A stretch of DNA of 64,000 nucleotides from Kordiimonas laminariae (lineage in GTDB: Bacteria > Pseudomonadota > Alphaproteobacteria > Sphingomonadales > Kordiimonadaceae): assembly GCF_023008165.1 (NCBI RefSeq), contig NZ_JAKQZA010000006.1:62001-126000 (forward strand). The letters run 5' to 3'. This document shows positions 42,234 to 49,277 of the stretch, piece after piece. Below the pieces are notes generated by a model, which was not told the DNA's origin, searched no databases, and saw only the letters and a program-made list of their open reading frames with translations. Both the position numbers and the translations under genes were made by a program. Position 1 is the stretch's first letter. Each line of letters begins with the position of its first letter.

Positions 42234-42256
42234 AAAAAAAGGGAGCCAAAGCTCCC
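42234..42256 (-). terminator. Terminator of dksA
   Basis: Perfect GGGAGC-CAAA-GCTCCC hairpin (42241-42256). On the minus strand it is followed by TTTTTTT (42240-42234). It lies 25 bp after the dksA stop and faces the flgH terminator. Confidence 0.82.
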
Positions 42257-42280
42257 ATTTTCATACTCAAAAAAGATCGC

Positions 42281-42712
42281 TTAATCGTCGCGATGAACTT
42301 TTTCTGCCCGTTCATGCGCTTCTTGCGCTTCAAGGGTCATAGTCGCAATCGGACGAGCATCCAGACGACGAAGACTGATTGGGTCACCAGTTACTTCACA
42401 ATAACCATATTCGCCCTCTTCTATCCGGCGGAGCGCAGAATCAATTTTTGATACCAGTTTCCGCTGACGATCTCTCGTCCGCAACTCAACTGACCAATCT
42501 GTTTCTGACGAAGCACGATCAGCAATATCTGGTTCACGTAAATTATCTTGCTGCAAATTTTGCAAAGTTTCCGCAGAATCACGAAGTAGATCGTCCTTCC
42601 AATCATTTAGTTTACGATGGAAGTAAGCGAGCTGACGCTCATTCATGAATTCTTCTTCTTGAGATGGAATATAATCTTCTGGCAATTCTATCATTGTCAT
42701 TGTTTCGGACAT
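42281..42712 (-). CDS. dksA: RNA polymerase-binding protein DksA
   Basis: A protein of about 143 aa from ATG 42712 (MSETMTMIELPEDYIPSQEE), with GGGGAG 6 nt upstream; the eight extra residues of the longer frame have no SD. A coiled-coil domain (about 25-100) carries the acidic tip DIADRASSETDW, which enters the RNA polymerase secondary channel. The zinc-finger region reads GEYGYCEVTGDPISLRRLDA, with one of the four usual Cys, so it does not bind zinc in the standard way. It acts with ppGpp on rRNA and stress promoters. It is monocistronic between flgH and fliX. Confidence 0.9.
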   Translation of the reverse strand: MSETMTMIELPEDYIPSQEEEFMNERQLAYFHRKLNDWKDDLLRDSAETLQNLQQDNLREPDIADRASSETDWSVELRTRDRQRKLVSKIDSALRRIEEGEYGYCEVTGDPISLRRLDARPIATMTLEAQEAHERAEKVHRDD

Positions 42713-42856
42713 TGTCACTCCCCAACAAACACTCAAACAAAGCCCTTGCCGTTAATTCCCCCAAAGGCTTCGACGTCTATATAATGATTTCAACGCCTCG
42801 GCACAAGACGTAATAAAATTGTCAATTTTAAAGAGAAGTTTTTAAAGAAAATTTAA

Positions 42857-42882
42857 GGTGCAAATAGTTGTATTTACACACC
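42857..42882 (-). terminator. Possible fliX terminator hairpin
   Basis: Imperfect hairpin GGTG(C)AAATA / TATTTACACACC (42857-42882) that includes the fliX stop codon and is followed on the minus strand by an AT-rich, T-containing tract. The stem has a bulge, so confidence is limited. Confidence 0.4.
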
Positions 42883-43293
42883 AAATTTAGCAAGTTCCAC
42901 TTCAGCACGCAATTCAATCTCAGCAAGAATTTCATTGAGGCGGCTGTCATCAGTGCTGTTTTTGTGATTCCTTGCCATGTCAGCAAGGCTTCTAAGATTG
43001 GGCATTGAAATCGCACCTAACAATATCCCTTTTCTAACCTCATCCAGAAGATCGAGCATCTCTTCCGCGCGAGCTAGACCTTTAGAACGACCATTCGTAC
43101 TATCGGGCACCCCTTGCAATGCCAGAAGGGAATCTAAAGACGCAATGGGACCAGAGCCACTAACCGACGCCGTTTGTGAAGATGTTTCAGTATCTGAAAT
43201 TTCCGCACTAAAGCTTGCGCCAGATGATCTGCCTTTTGAAGCAGTCTTCTTAATGCCGCTGGATTGAATCTGTCCTGGACCTGAAATTTTCAT
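42874..43293 (-). CDS. fliX: Flagellar assembly regulator FliX
   Basis: A 139-aa protein. N-terminal MKISGPGQIQSSGIKKTAS and the C-terminal helical part (AEEMLDLLDEVRKGILLGAI, LRSLADMARNHKNSTDDSRL, NEILAEIELRAEVELAKFGV) are characteristic of FliX. In Caulobacter, FliX couples class II basal-body assembly to the sigma-54 activator FlbD and to FlgI (P-ring) expression. Here it diverges from flgI as in Caulobacter, which supports FlbD-type control of the sigma-54 promoters in this window. Confidence 0.88.
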   Translation of the reverse strand: MKISGPGQIQSSGIKKTASKGRSSGASFSAEISDTETSSQTASVSGSGPIASLDSLLALQGVPDSTNGRSKGLARAEEMLDLLDEVRKGILLGAISMPNLRSLADMARNHKNSTDDSRLNEILAEIELRAEVELAKFGV

Positions 43294-43422
43294 ACTCTAA
43301 ATTTAATCCCTAGAAGCTATAGAGGCAACTATTGCTACAACGGCTCGGCAACAAATTCCACTTTCTTCCTCAGTTTCGCATAAAAGCCCATATTTTTCAA
43401 TTAGTTAAAGACGAATAAAAAC

Positions 43423-43437
43423 TGGCACAAATATAGC
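43423..43437 (+). promoter_or_regulatory. Sigma-54 promoter of flgI operon
   Basis: -24/-12 element TGGCACAAATATAGC with GG-GC distance 12 bp, 60 bp before the flgI ATG, in the fliX/flgI divergent gap. The -12 box (TAGC) is one base off TTGC. Confidence 0.7.
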
Positions 43438-43496
43438 ATTAATCACTGCAAACATGGAAACAGGCAAAAATGCCGACCAAATGCGGATGAAATGCA

Positions 43497-44621
43497 ATGA
43501 AAAAGACAATGCGATTCTTGAAAGCAGCAGCAAGCGCTATTCTTCTTACAGTTCTGGCGATCCCAGCAACTGCAGCGCCTTCCCGCATCAAGGATATTGT
43601 TTCCATTGAAGGTATCCGGGAAAACCAATTGGTTGGATATGGCTTGGTTGTCGGCCTTAACGGCACAGGTGATACACTTCGTAACTCACCTTTTACCGAA
43701 CAGAGTTTAACCGCAATGCTTGAACGCCTTGGGGTTAACGCTAAAGGCACAAACATGCGAGCGGAAAATGTTGCCGCAGTCATGATTACCGCAGAGCTAC
43801 CTGCCTTCGCTCGTAACGGTACTCGCATTGATGTAAATGTAAGTTCACTAGGTGATGCATCTGATCTTAAAGGTGGAACGCTAGTCGCAACCGCCCTACT
43901 CGCTGCTGATGGTAATGTTTATGCTATGGCACAAGGCGCAGTAGCTGTGGCCGGTTTTAACGTTCAAGGTGAAGCAGCATCTGTTGTGCAAGGCGTTCCA
44001 ACAAATGGCCGCATCGCTAACGGTGCTATCGTTGAGCGCGAAATTGATTTTGAAATGTCTGATCTGAAATCAGTGAAACTCTCACTGCACAATCCTGATC
44101 TTACAACTGCGCGCCGTATTGCTGCAGCTATCAACAACCATCTTCAAGTTGGTATCGCACGCCCACTGGATCCATCAACTGTTCTTTTGGACCGTCCGAT
44201 CGGCTTCCGTCTTACGACCGTTGATCTTCTTACAAATATTGAAAACCTTACAGTTGAGCCTGAACAACGCGCTCGTGTTCTTATTGATGAACGTACTGGT
44301 ATTATCGTAATCGGTTCTGAGGTTCGCATTAATCCATTAGCGATTGCTCAAGGTAACCTGACTATCAGCATCACGGAAGAACCTCAGGTATCACAGCCTG
44401 GCGCATTTGCAGAAGGCGGTACAACAGAAACTGTTCCGCGTACTGGTATTGAGGTAACTGAATCTGGGACTGAAAAGTTAACTCTGCTTCCACCTACAGT
44501 AACTCTCAAAGAATTAGTGGATGGCCTGAATGCCCTTGGTGTTGGTCCTCGCGATATGATTTCAATCCTGCAGGCGATTAAAGCCGCTGGTGCGATGCAA
44601 GCTGATATCGAGGTGATGTAA
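43497..44621 (+). CDS. flgI: Flagellar P-ring protein FlgI
   Basis: A 374-aa periplasmic P-ring subunit with a Sec signal (AAASAILLTVLAIPATAA). Conserved FlgI motifs are RIKDIVSIEGIRENQLVGYG, GLVVGLNGTGDT, NVAAVMITAELPAF, VQGVPTNGRIANGAIVEREI, ARVLIDERTGIIVIGSEVRI and LKELVDGLNALGVGPRDMIS. It surrounds the distal rod in the peptidoglycan layer. Its TAA overlaps the ATG of the next gene (TAATG), so the two are translationally coupled. Confidence 0.95.
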   Translation: MKKTMRFLKAAASAILLTVLAIPATAAPSRIKDIVSIEGIRENQLVGYGLVVGLNGTGDTLRNSPFTEQSLTAMLERLGVNAKGTNMRAENVAAVMITAELPAFARNGTRIDVNVSSLGDASDLKGGTLVATALLAADGNVYAMAQGAVAVAGFNVQGEAASVVQGVPTNGRIANGAIVEREIDFEMSDLKSVKLSLHNPDLTTARRIAAAINNHLQVGIARPLDPSTVLLDRPIGFRLTTVDLLTNIENLTVEPEQRARVLIDERTGIIVIGSEVRINPLAIAQGNLTISITEEPQVSQPGAFAEGGTTETVPRTGIEVTESGTEKLTLLPPTVTLKELVDGLNALGVGPRDMISILQAIKAAGAMQADIEVM

Positions 44622-44962
44622 TGCAAGTTCAAGCTTTTGATATTGGTCAGACCCAAGCTCAGATATTTGGCGCTCAATCTAAAGCAGCGACAGATAAGCT
44701 AAACGCGCTGGCGAACAACGTTCCTGCAAACGAAAAGCAGCTACGTAAAACAGCAGAAGATTTTGAAGCCGTCTTTCTTGGGCAAATGCTAAAGCCGATG
44801 TTTGAGACCATTGAGTCAGATGGCTTCTTTAGCGGAGGCCATGCAGAAGAAGTTTACCGCGGTATGATGGTTGAAGAAGTAGGTAAATCTATTTCAAAAG
44901 CTGGCGGTGTCGGTATTGCTGAATCTGTTTATCAAGAACTCTTAAAACTACAACAGGTGTAA
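44621..44962 (+). CDS. flgJ: FlgJ-type rod-binding protein (no muramidase domain)
   Basis: A 113-aa protein with the rod-binding domain only: KTAEDFEAVFLGQMLKPMFE (about 46-65), FFSGGHAEEVYRGMMVEEVG and ISKAGGVGIAESVYQELL. Gammaproteobacterial FlgJ adds a C-terminal glucosaminidase that is absent here, as in most alphaproteobacteria (Caulobacter FlgJ/CheL-like). It acts as a cap or chaperone for rod assembly. It is coupled to flgI by a 1-bp overlap and followed 2 bp later by the FlgN-like gene. Confidence 0.88.
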   Translation: MQVQAFDIGQTQAQIFGAQSKAATDKLNALANNVPANEKQLRKTAEDFEAVFLGQMLKPMFETIESDGFFSGGHAEEVYRGMMVEEVGKSISKAGGVGIAESVYQELLKLQQV

Positions 44963-44964
44963 GT

Positions 44965-45447
44965 ATGCCTCTTGATACGTTGCCAATGGAAACTAATTCT
45001 GAAGCAAATACACCAATGCTAACAGGGCATGGGGCCAAGCTAGTAAAAATAACTATCGCCCTAACAGATTTGATTAGGCAGGAAACCGAATTGCTTAAGC
45101 AACGGTTCGCACGCGAAGCTCAAAAACTTCACGGTCAAAAAAACCGATTAATGGCTGAGTACCGAGAAACTCTCAATCATCTTCAGGTGAATGAAAAATT
45201 ACTTGGCCCTAAAAATTCGCCAGCACGCCAGTATATCCGGAAAATCACTGATAAATTCAGGGAAGTTCTCCGAGATCATGCACGAATCGTCCTAAGGCTG
45301 AAATCCGTTGCTGAAGGCATTATCAAAAGTGTTGGCGAGGAAGTTGTTAAGAAAAACAGACCTGTTGTCGGATACGGCAAAAATGCCGCATTTAAAACGC
45401 CTGCACAAATGCAGCCCACCTCCTTGCAGCTTAACCAGGTAATTTAA
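44965..45447 (+). CDS. FlgN-like flagellar export chaperone
   Basis: A 160-aa, highly charged helical protein (about 30-125: LVKITIALTDLIRQETELLK, REAQKLHGQKNRLMAEYRET). Size, helix content and location after flgI-flgJ match the FlgN family, which escorts hook-associated proteins FlgK/FlgL to the export gate. Sequence similarity to FlgN is weak, so the call rests partly on context. It is tightly packed, 2 bp after flgJ and overlapping the next gene by 1 bp. Confidence 0.6.
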   Translation: MPLDTLPMETNSEANTPMLTGHGAKLVKITIALTDLIRQETELLKQRFAREAQKLHGQKNRLMAEYRETLNHLQVNEKLLGPKNSPARQYIRKITDKFREVLRDHARIVLRLKSVAEGIIKSVGEEVVKKNRPVVGYGKNAAFKTPAQMQPTSLQLNQVI

Positions 45448-45785
45448 TGGTTGTCCCACCCATAACTGTTGAACAAGCCGTTCAGCAGTTTTTGGACAAC
45501 TCCACCAAGCCTTCCCCCAACATCCCTCAACAACCACAACCAGCACGTACCTTTGGGGAAGAAGTTATGCGCCATATGGGCGGAAGCAGTGGCGGCACTG
45601 TAACTGCACAGCAGACTCTTATTTTATCGCAAGCTAGCAGGCCACAGACTTTTATACCCTTCACAGGTGATAGCTCAGCAATGGGTGGTTCCACCAATTC
45701 AACCCCTGCACGCAAGCCTAGTAAACACAGGAAGGCAGCCACTGCCTATTCTTCCGCACCGCAAGGCCTTTCAAGTAAAAAATAA
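45447..45785 (+). CDS. Small Pro/Ser/Thr-rich protein of the flgI operon, function unknown
   Basis: A 112-aa protein without signal peptide or TM helix. An N-terminal helix (ITVEQAVQQFLDNS) is followed by disordered Pro/Gln/Ser/Thr sequence and a basic end (ARKPSKHRKAATAY, SSKK). The start overlaps the FlgN-like stop (TAATG), so it is clearly translated with the operon. I recognise no family. A role in flagellar export or hook-length regulation is only a guess from position. Confidence 0.55.
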   Translation: MVVPPITVEQAVQQFLDNSTKPSPNIPQQPQPARTFGEEVMRHMGGSSGGTVTAQQTLILSQASRPQTFIPFTGDSSAMGGSTNSTPARKPSKHRKAATAYSSAPQGLSSKK

Positions 45786-45959
45786 TCATGCAACTGGCTT
45801 TTATTGCCGCCTCACAGACACCTCTGCTCGGCATAAAGTGCATTTTTTTCCAAGAAGCAATATTAAAGCGGAATGAATCTTTTTCCTGATTTAATAGGTA
45901 CATTTTTCAAACTTTACAAAATATCTATTATTTTCAATTACTTACATAAAATAAAAAGT

Positions 45960-45974
45960 TGGCACACCCTTTGC
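45960..45974 (+). promoter_or_regulatory. Sigma-54 promoter of flagellin 1
   Basis: Near-perfect element TGGCACACCCTTTGC (GG-GC 12 bp), 61 bp before the flagellin ATG, within a 249-bp AT-rich gap. Confidence 0.88.
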
Positions 45975-46034
45975 TTATTAATGATCGAAAGCCGAGAACG
46001 GCATGTAGAAACGTCATGAATAAGGAGAGGTTAA

Positions 46035-46865
46035 ATGGCCTTTTCAATTAATGTAAACGCCGGTGCACTAAGCGCCCTTCGTAATCTTTCAGACACTAAC
46101 ACTGAGCTGAATACCACACAGACACGCATTAACACCGGCTTGGAAGTTTCTTCCGCCAGAGATAATGCTGCTGTCTTTTCTATCGCGCAAAAGTTGCGTG
46201 GAGATCTTCGTGGCTTAAGCGCCGTAGATCAATCTCTAGACCGTGGTATTTCAGCAACTGACGTAGCGCTTGCCGCTGCGACAGCAATTTCTGACCTGCT
46301 TCTTGAACTTAAAGAAAAAGCTGTAGCTGCTTCTGACCAAGGTCTTGATACATCAAGCCGTAATGCTCTCGCTGAGGACTTTCAGGCTCTCAGGGATCAA
46401 ATTACCTCTATTACAGCGAATGCAGAGTTCAACGGTACAAACCTTATTGATAGTGGTACTGATGCCATTGTCGCTATTACCAACTCTGATGCTACACAAA
46501 CGCTTTCTGTATTACATGAAAACCTGACACTAGGTTCATCTAATATCGTTATCACTGCAACGCAGGGCATTTCTACACAAACAACAGCTGCAAATGCCGT
46601 GACAGACATCAATCAGGCTATTGATAACCTGAATGCTGTTCTTACTCGTCTTGGCTCTGGCGCAACCGCTCTCGAGCAAAGCCGCGACTTTAACGCACGT
46701 CTTTCTGATGTGATTGAAGTCGGTATTGGTAACTTGGTTGATGCCGATCTTGCGACTGAAAGTGCTAACTTGCAGGCCCTACAGGTACGCCAGCAGCTTG
46801 GTATTCAGGCGCTATCTATCGCCAACCAGTCTCCTCAGCAGATCCTATCTCTCTTCCAGGGATAA
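46035..46865 (+). CDS. Flagellin 1
   Basis: A 276-aa flagellin made almost only of the D0/D1 helices: N-terminal MAFSINVNAGALSALRNLSD through ATAISDLLLELKEKAVAASD, and C-terminal VRQQLGIQALSIANQSPQQI. The central part (about 125-200) is short and Thr/Ser-rich, giving possible O-glycosylation sites on the filament surface. It is very similar to flagellins 2 and 3. AAGGAGAGG lies 6 nt before the ATG. It is followed by a terminator and then by the convergent glycosylation island. Confidence 0.95.
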   Translation: MAFSINVNAGALSALRNLSDTNTELNTTQTRINTGLEVSSARDNAAVFSIAQKLRGDLRGLSAVDQSLDRGISATDVALAAATAISDLLLELKEKAVAASDQGLDTSSRNALAEDFQALRDQITSITANAEFNGTNLIDSGTDAIVAITNSDATQTLSVLHENLTLGSSNIVITATQGISTQTTAANAVTDINQAIDNLNAVLTRLGSGATALEQSRDFNARLSDVIEVGIGNLVDADLATESANLQALQVRQQLGIQALSIANQSPQQILSLFQG

Positions 46866-46896
46866 TAGGCAACTATTTCATGACGTTTTCCTTAAG

Positions 46897-46928
46897 CACC
46901 TCAGCCAAAAATTGGCTGAGGTGTTTTT
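46897..46928 (+). terminator. Terminator of flagellin 1
   Basis: Perfect 12-bp stem CACCTCAGCCAA/TTGGCTGAGGTG (46897-46908, 46912-46923) with a 3-nt loop and then TTTTT. Confidence 0.92.
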
Positions 46929-46970
46929 GTTACAAACGTGTTTCGAGGAAATTGTCGCCCGTTGATACCG

Positions 46971-48164
46971 TTAAACTGTCAACACTTTATGCAACGTATC
47001 AACAACTCTTTTTACATCTGCTTCTTCCATTTGCGGGAACAATGGCAAACTTAAAGTCTTAGAATAATACTCTTCTGCCCCCGGCAAATTCTGCATACCA
47101 TATCTTTCTCTGTAATATGGCTGACTGGAAACAGGGATATAATGCACCTGCGTACCAATACTCTGTTCAGATAACTTTCTCATCACAGTTGCACGCGACT
47201 TACCAACCACCTCAAAATCAATCTGCACAGCATATAAATGCCAAGCAGATAAACAATCTTTTGACCGGTCATTTGGCTTTACAAAATTCCCAATAGAACT
47301 AAGCGCATCATCGTAAAAATCAGCAAGTTTCCGGCGCTTTTCCACAAAAGACTCAAGCTTCTTTAATTGAGAAATCCCTAAGGCACACTGCATATCAGTC
47401 GCTCGGTAATTATAACCAAGCTTATGCATTTCATAGTACCAGGGGTTAGCTTGCCCTGAAACATCCAATGCCATATCGCTATGCTGGAAGCTTTCTTCAT
47501 CTCTGTGCATGTCATGGCTACGGATCAACCGCATCATCTGAGCAGCCTTTAGGTCATTAGTTGTAACGACACCGCCTTCACCCATGGCAATTGATTTTAC
47601 TGGATGCAAGGAATAGCAGGCAAAGTCTTCATACTTGCCGTCTCCGGGTTTTCCCCGATCTGAATATTCAGCCCCTAACGCATGACAACAATCAGTGATA
47701 ATTTTTATGCCCTGCTCTTTCGCATAAGCATAAATTTCAGCCATCCCTTCAGAGTGCCCCGTAAGATGTACAGGCATCACAGCTTTCACCGATCCGTCGA
47801 CGCGTGCGATAGCATCTTTGAGGTTATCCAAGGTCATCAACCCCGTCTCCGGATTAACATCGGCGAAAACGACTTTACCCCCAACCATTTCCACAACATT
47901 CGCCGTTGAAAGAAACGTGACAGCAGGCACAACAACTATGTCATCCCTCTCTATACCAGCTACAATAACCGCTAAATGCAGAGCCGTTGTACCGTTTGAT
48001 ACAACCACCGCCTCCTTTGCTCCAACTTGTGAAGCAAACGCTTTTTCAAATTCCGCTGCTTTCGGACCTGCCGTTAACAAGCCGTTCCGCATCACATCCA
48101 CAACGGCCTCGATATCATCTTCTTCGATGGTGTGCCGTCCATAAGGAAGAAAATCTCTGGTCAT
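46971..48164 (-). CDS. pseC: PseC-like UDP-4-amino-sugar aminotransferase (DegT/DnrJ/EryC1/StrS)
   Basis: A 397-aa PLP enzyme. The PLP-binding Lys190 lies in ACYSLHPVKSIAMGEGG, and other fold motifs are VVVSNGTTALHLAV, VPAVTFLSTANVV and ITDCCHALGAEYSD. N-terminal FLPYGRHTIEEDDIEAVV and the pairing with PseB point to UDP-4-amino-4,6-dideoxy-N-acetyl-beta-L-altrosamine synthesis. It is the last gene of the twelve-gene island, 5 bp after pseB. A related aminotransferase acting on the retaining (LegC-type) route cannot be excluded. Confidence 0.87.
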   Translation of the reverse strand: MTRDFLPYGRHTIEEDDIEAVVDVMRNGLLTAGPKAAEFEKAFASQVGAKEAVVVSNGTTALHLAVIVAGIERDDIVVVPAVTFLSTANVVEMVGGKVVFADVNPETGLMTLDNLKDAIARVDGSVKAVMPVHLTGHSEGMAEIYAYAKEQGIKIITDCCHALGAEYSDRGKPGDGKYEDFACYSLHPVKSIAMGEGGVVTTNDLKAAQMMRLIRSHDMHRDEESFQHSDMALDVSGQANPWYYEMHKLGYNYRATDMQCALGISQLKKLESFVEKRRKLADFYDDALSSIGNFVKPNDRSKDCLSAWHLYAVQIDFEVVGKSRATVMRKLSEQSIGTQVHYIPVSSQPYYRERYGMQNLPGAEEYYSKTLSLPLFPQMEEADVKRVVDTLHKVLTV

Positions 48165-48169
48165 TATTA

Positions 48170-49204
48170 CTATCCGTCAGACGAGAGAGTTTTAAGGATA
48201 TCCCTTAATTCTTCGACACTTAGCCACGTATCATTTTTATCACTGGAATATTCAAAACCTTCAGGCATTGCAGGGTGCCCCTCATCTGCAAAACTATCGC
48301 GATCCCAAAAATTCCATTCCGGCTCAATAATATAGCGGTCACCATAATCGACGGTATTTGGCGCATTATGCTCTGTAATCATGATTTCATGAAGCTTCTC
48401 TCCAGGCCGAATGCCAACATGTTTAGTTGGCATACCAGGAGCCATTGCTTCTATGAGATCCGGTAAACGCATAGACGGGATTTTAGGGACAAAAATTTCA
48501 CCACCCCGCATCACATTGGCGCAGGATAACGTGAAAGAAACAGCCTGTTCGAGTGTTACCCAAAAACGTGTCATCCGCTCATCAGTTACAGGAAGCTCTG
48601 TCGCGCCGTTTTTAATCAAGTCCTTAAAAAACGGTATCACGCTACCTCGAGACCCTAGTACATTCCCGTACCGCACCACTGAAAAACGAGTACCAGTTCC
48701 AGAAGCCAGGGCGTTGGCTGCAACAAATATCTTATCTGAAGCTAACTTGCTTGCACCATAAAGATTGATCGGGTTCACCGCTTTATCTGTAGACAGAGCA
48801 ACAACTTTTTCAACACCAGCTTCAATGGAGGCTTGTACGATATTTTCTGCACCAATAACATTCGTACGAATACACTCGAATGGATTATATTCTGCCAATG
48901 GCACCTGCTTTTGGGCGGCAGCATGAATAACTAAATTCACGCCCCGCAGTGCCATTTTCAAACGGTCGCGGTCACGCACATCACCAATAAAGAAACGAAC
49001 ACGCTTTCTGTGTTCTTCAGGGAGGCTGTTTTGCGTCACAAAGTGATTATATTCACCTCGAGCAAAAATGATCACTCGTCTTGGTTTATAATCAGCAAGT
49101 AGCCTGTTCAGTAACATTGTACCAAATGAACCAGTACCGCCGGTTATAAGAATAGATTTATTGTTTAAATCCAACTCGGAGCAATCAAAATCGGTCAGCG
49201 CCAC
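48170..49204 (-). CDS. pseB: PseB-like UDP-GlcNAc 4,6-dehydratase (inverting)
   Basis: A 344-aa extended SDR. Rossmann motif is ITGGTGSFG (20-28), the PseB-specific catalytic segment is STDKAVNPINLYGASKLASD (Asp-Lys and YxxxK), and the substrate region is YGNVLGSRGSVIPFF, then RMTRFWVTLEQAV. It is soluble, unlike the membrane-bound FlaA1/WbpM type. It makes the 4-keto-6-deoxy L-arabino intermediate that starts pseudaminic-acid synthesis. A 73-bp gap separates it from the GH57-like gene. Confidence 0.9.
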   Translation of the reverse strand: MALTDFDCSELDLNNKSILITGGTGSFGTMLLNRLLADYKPRRVIIFARGEYNHFVTQNSLPEEHRKRVRFFIGDVRDRDRLKMALRGVNLVIHAAAQKQVPLAEYNPFECIRTNVIGAENIVQASIEAGVEKVVALSTDKAVNPINLYGASKLASDKIFVAANALASGTGTRFSVVRYGNVLGSRGSVIPFFKDLIKNGATELPVTDERMTRFWVTLEQAVSFTLSCANVMRGGEIFVPKIPSMRLPDLIEAMAPGMPTKHVGIRPGEKLHEIMITEHNAPNTVDYGDRYIIEPEWNFWDRDSFADEGHPAMPEGFEYSSDKNDTWLSVEELRDILKTLSSDG

Positions 49205-49277
49205 AATCGCCTCTCCCCAAAATCACTTTTCTTGGCGCCAGCCTAGCATTTGTAAGAGAAGCTTAAAAGCCTTCTTT

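Noticed and set aside
42814-42830. TAAAATTG-T-CAATTTTA palindrome between dksA and fliX
   Set aside because: All AT-rich apart from one GC pair and with a 1-nt centre, so neither a stable hairpin nor a recognisable operator; it may be chance in an AT-rich gap.
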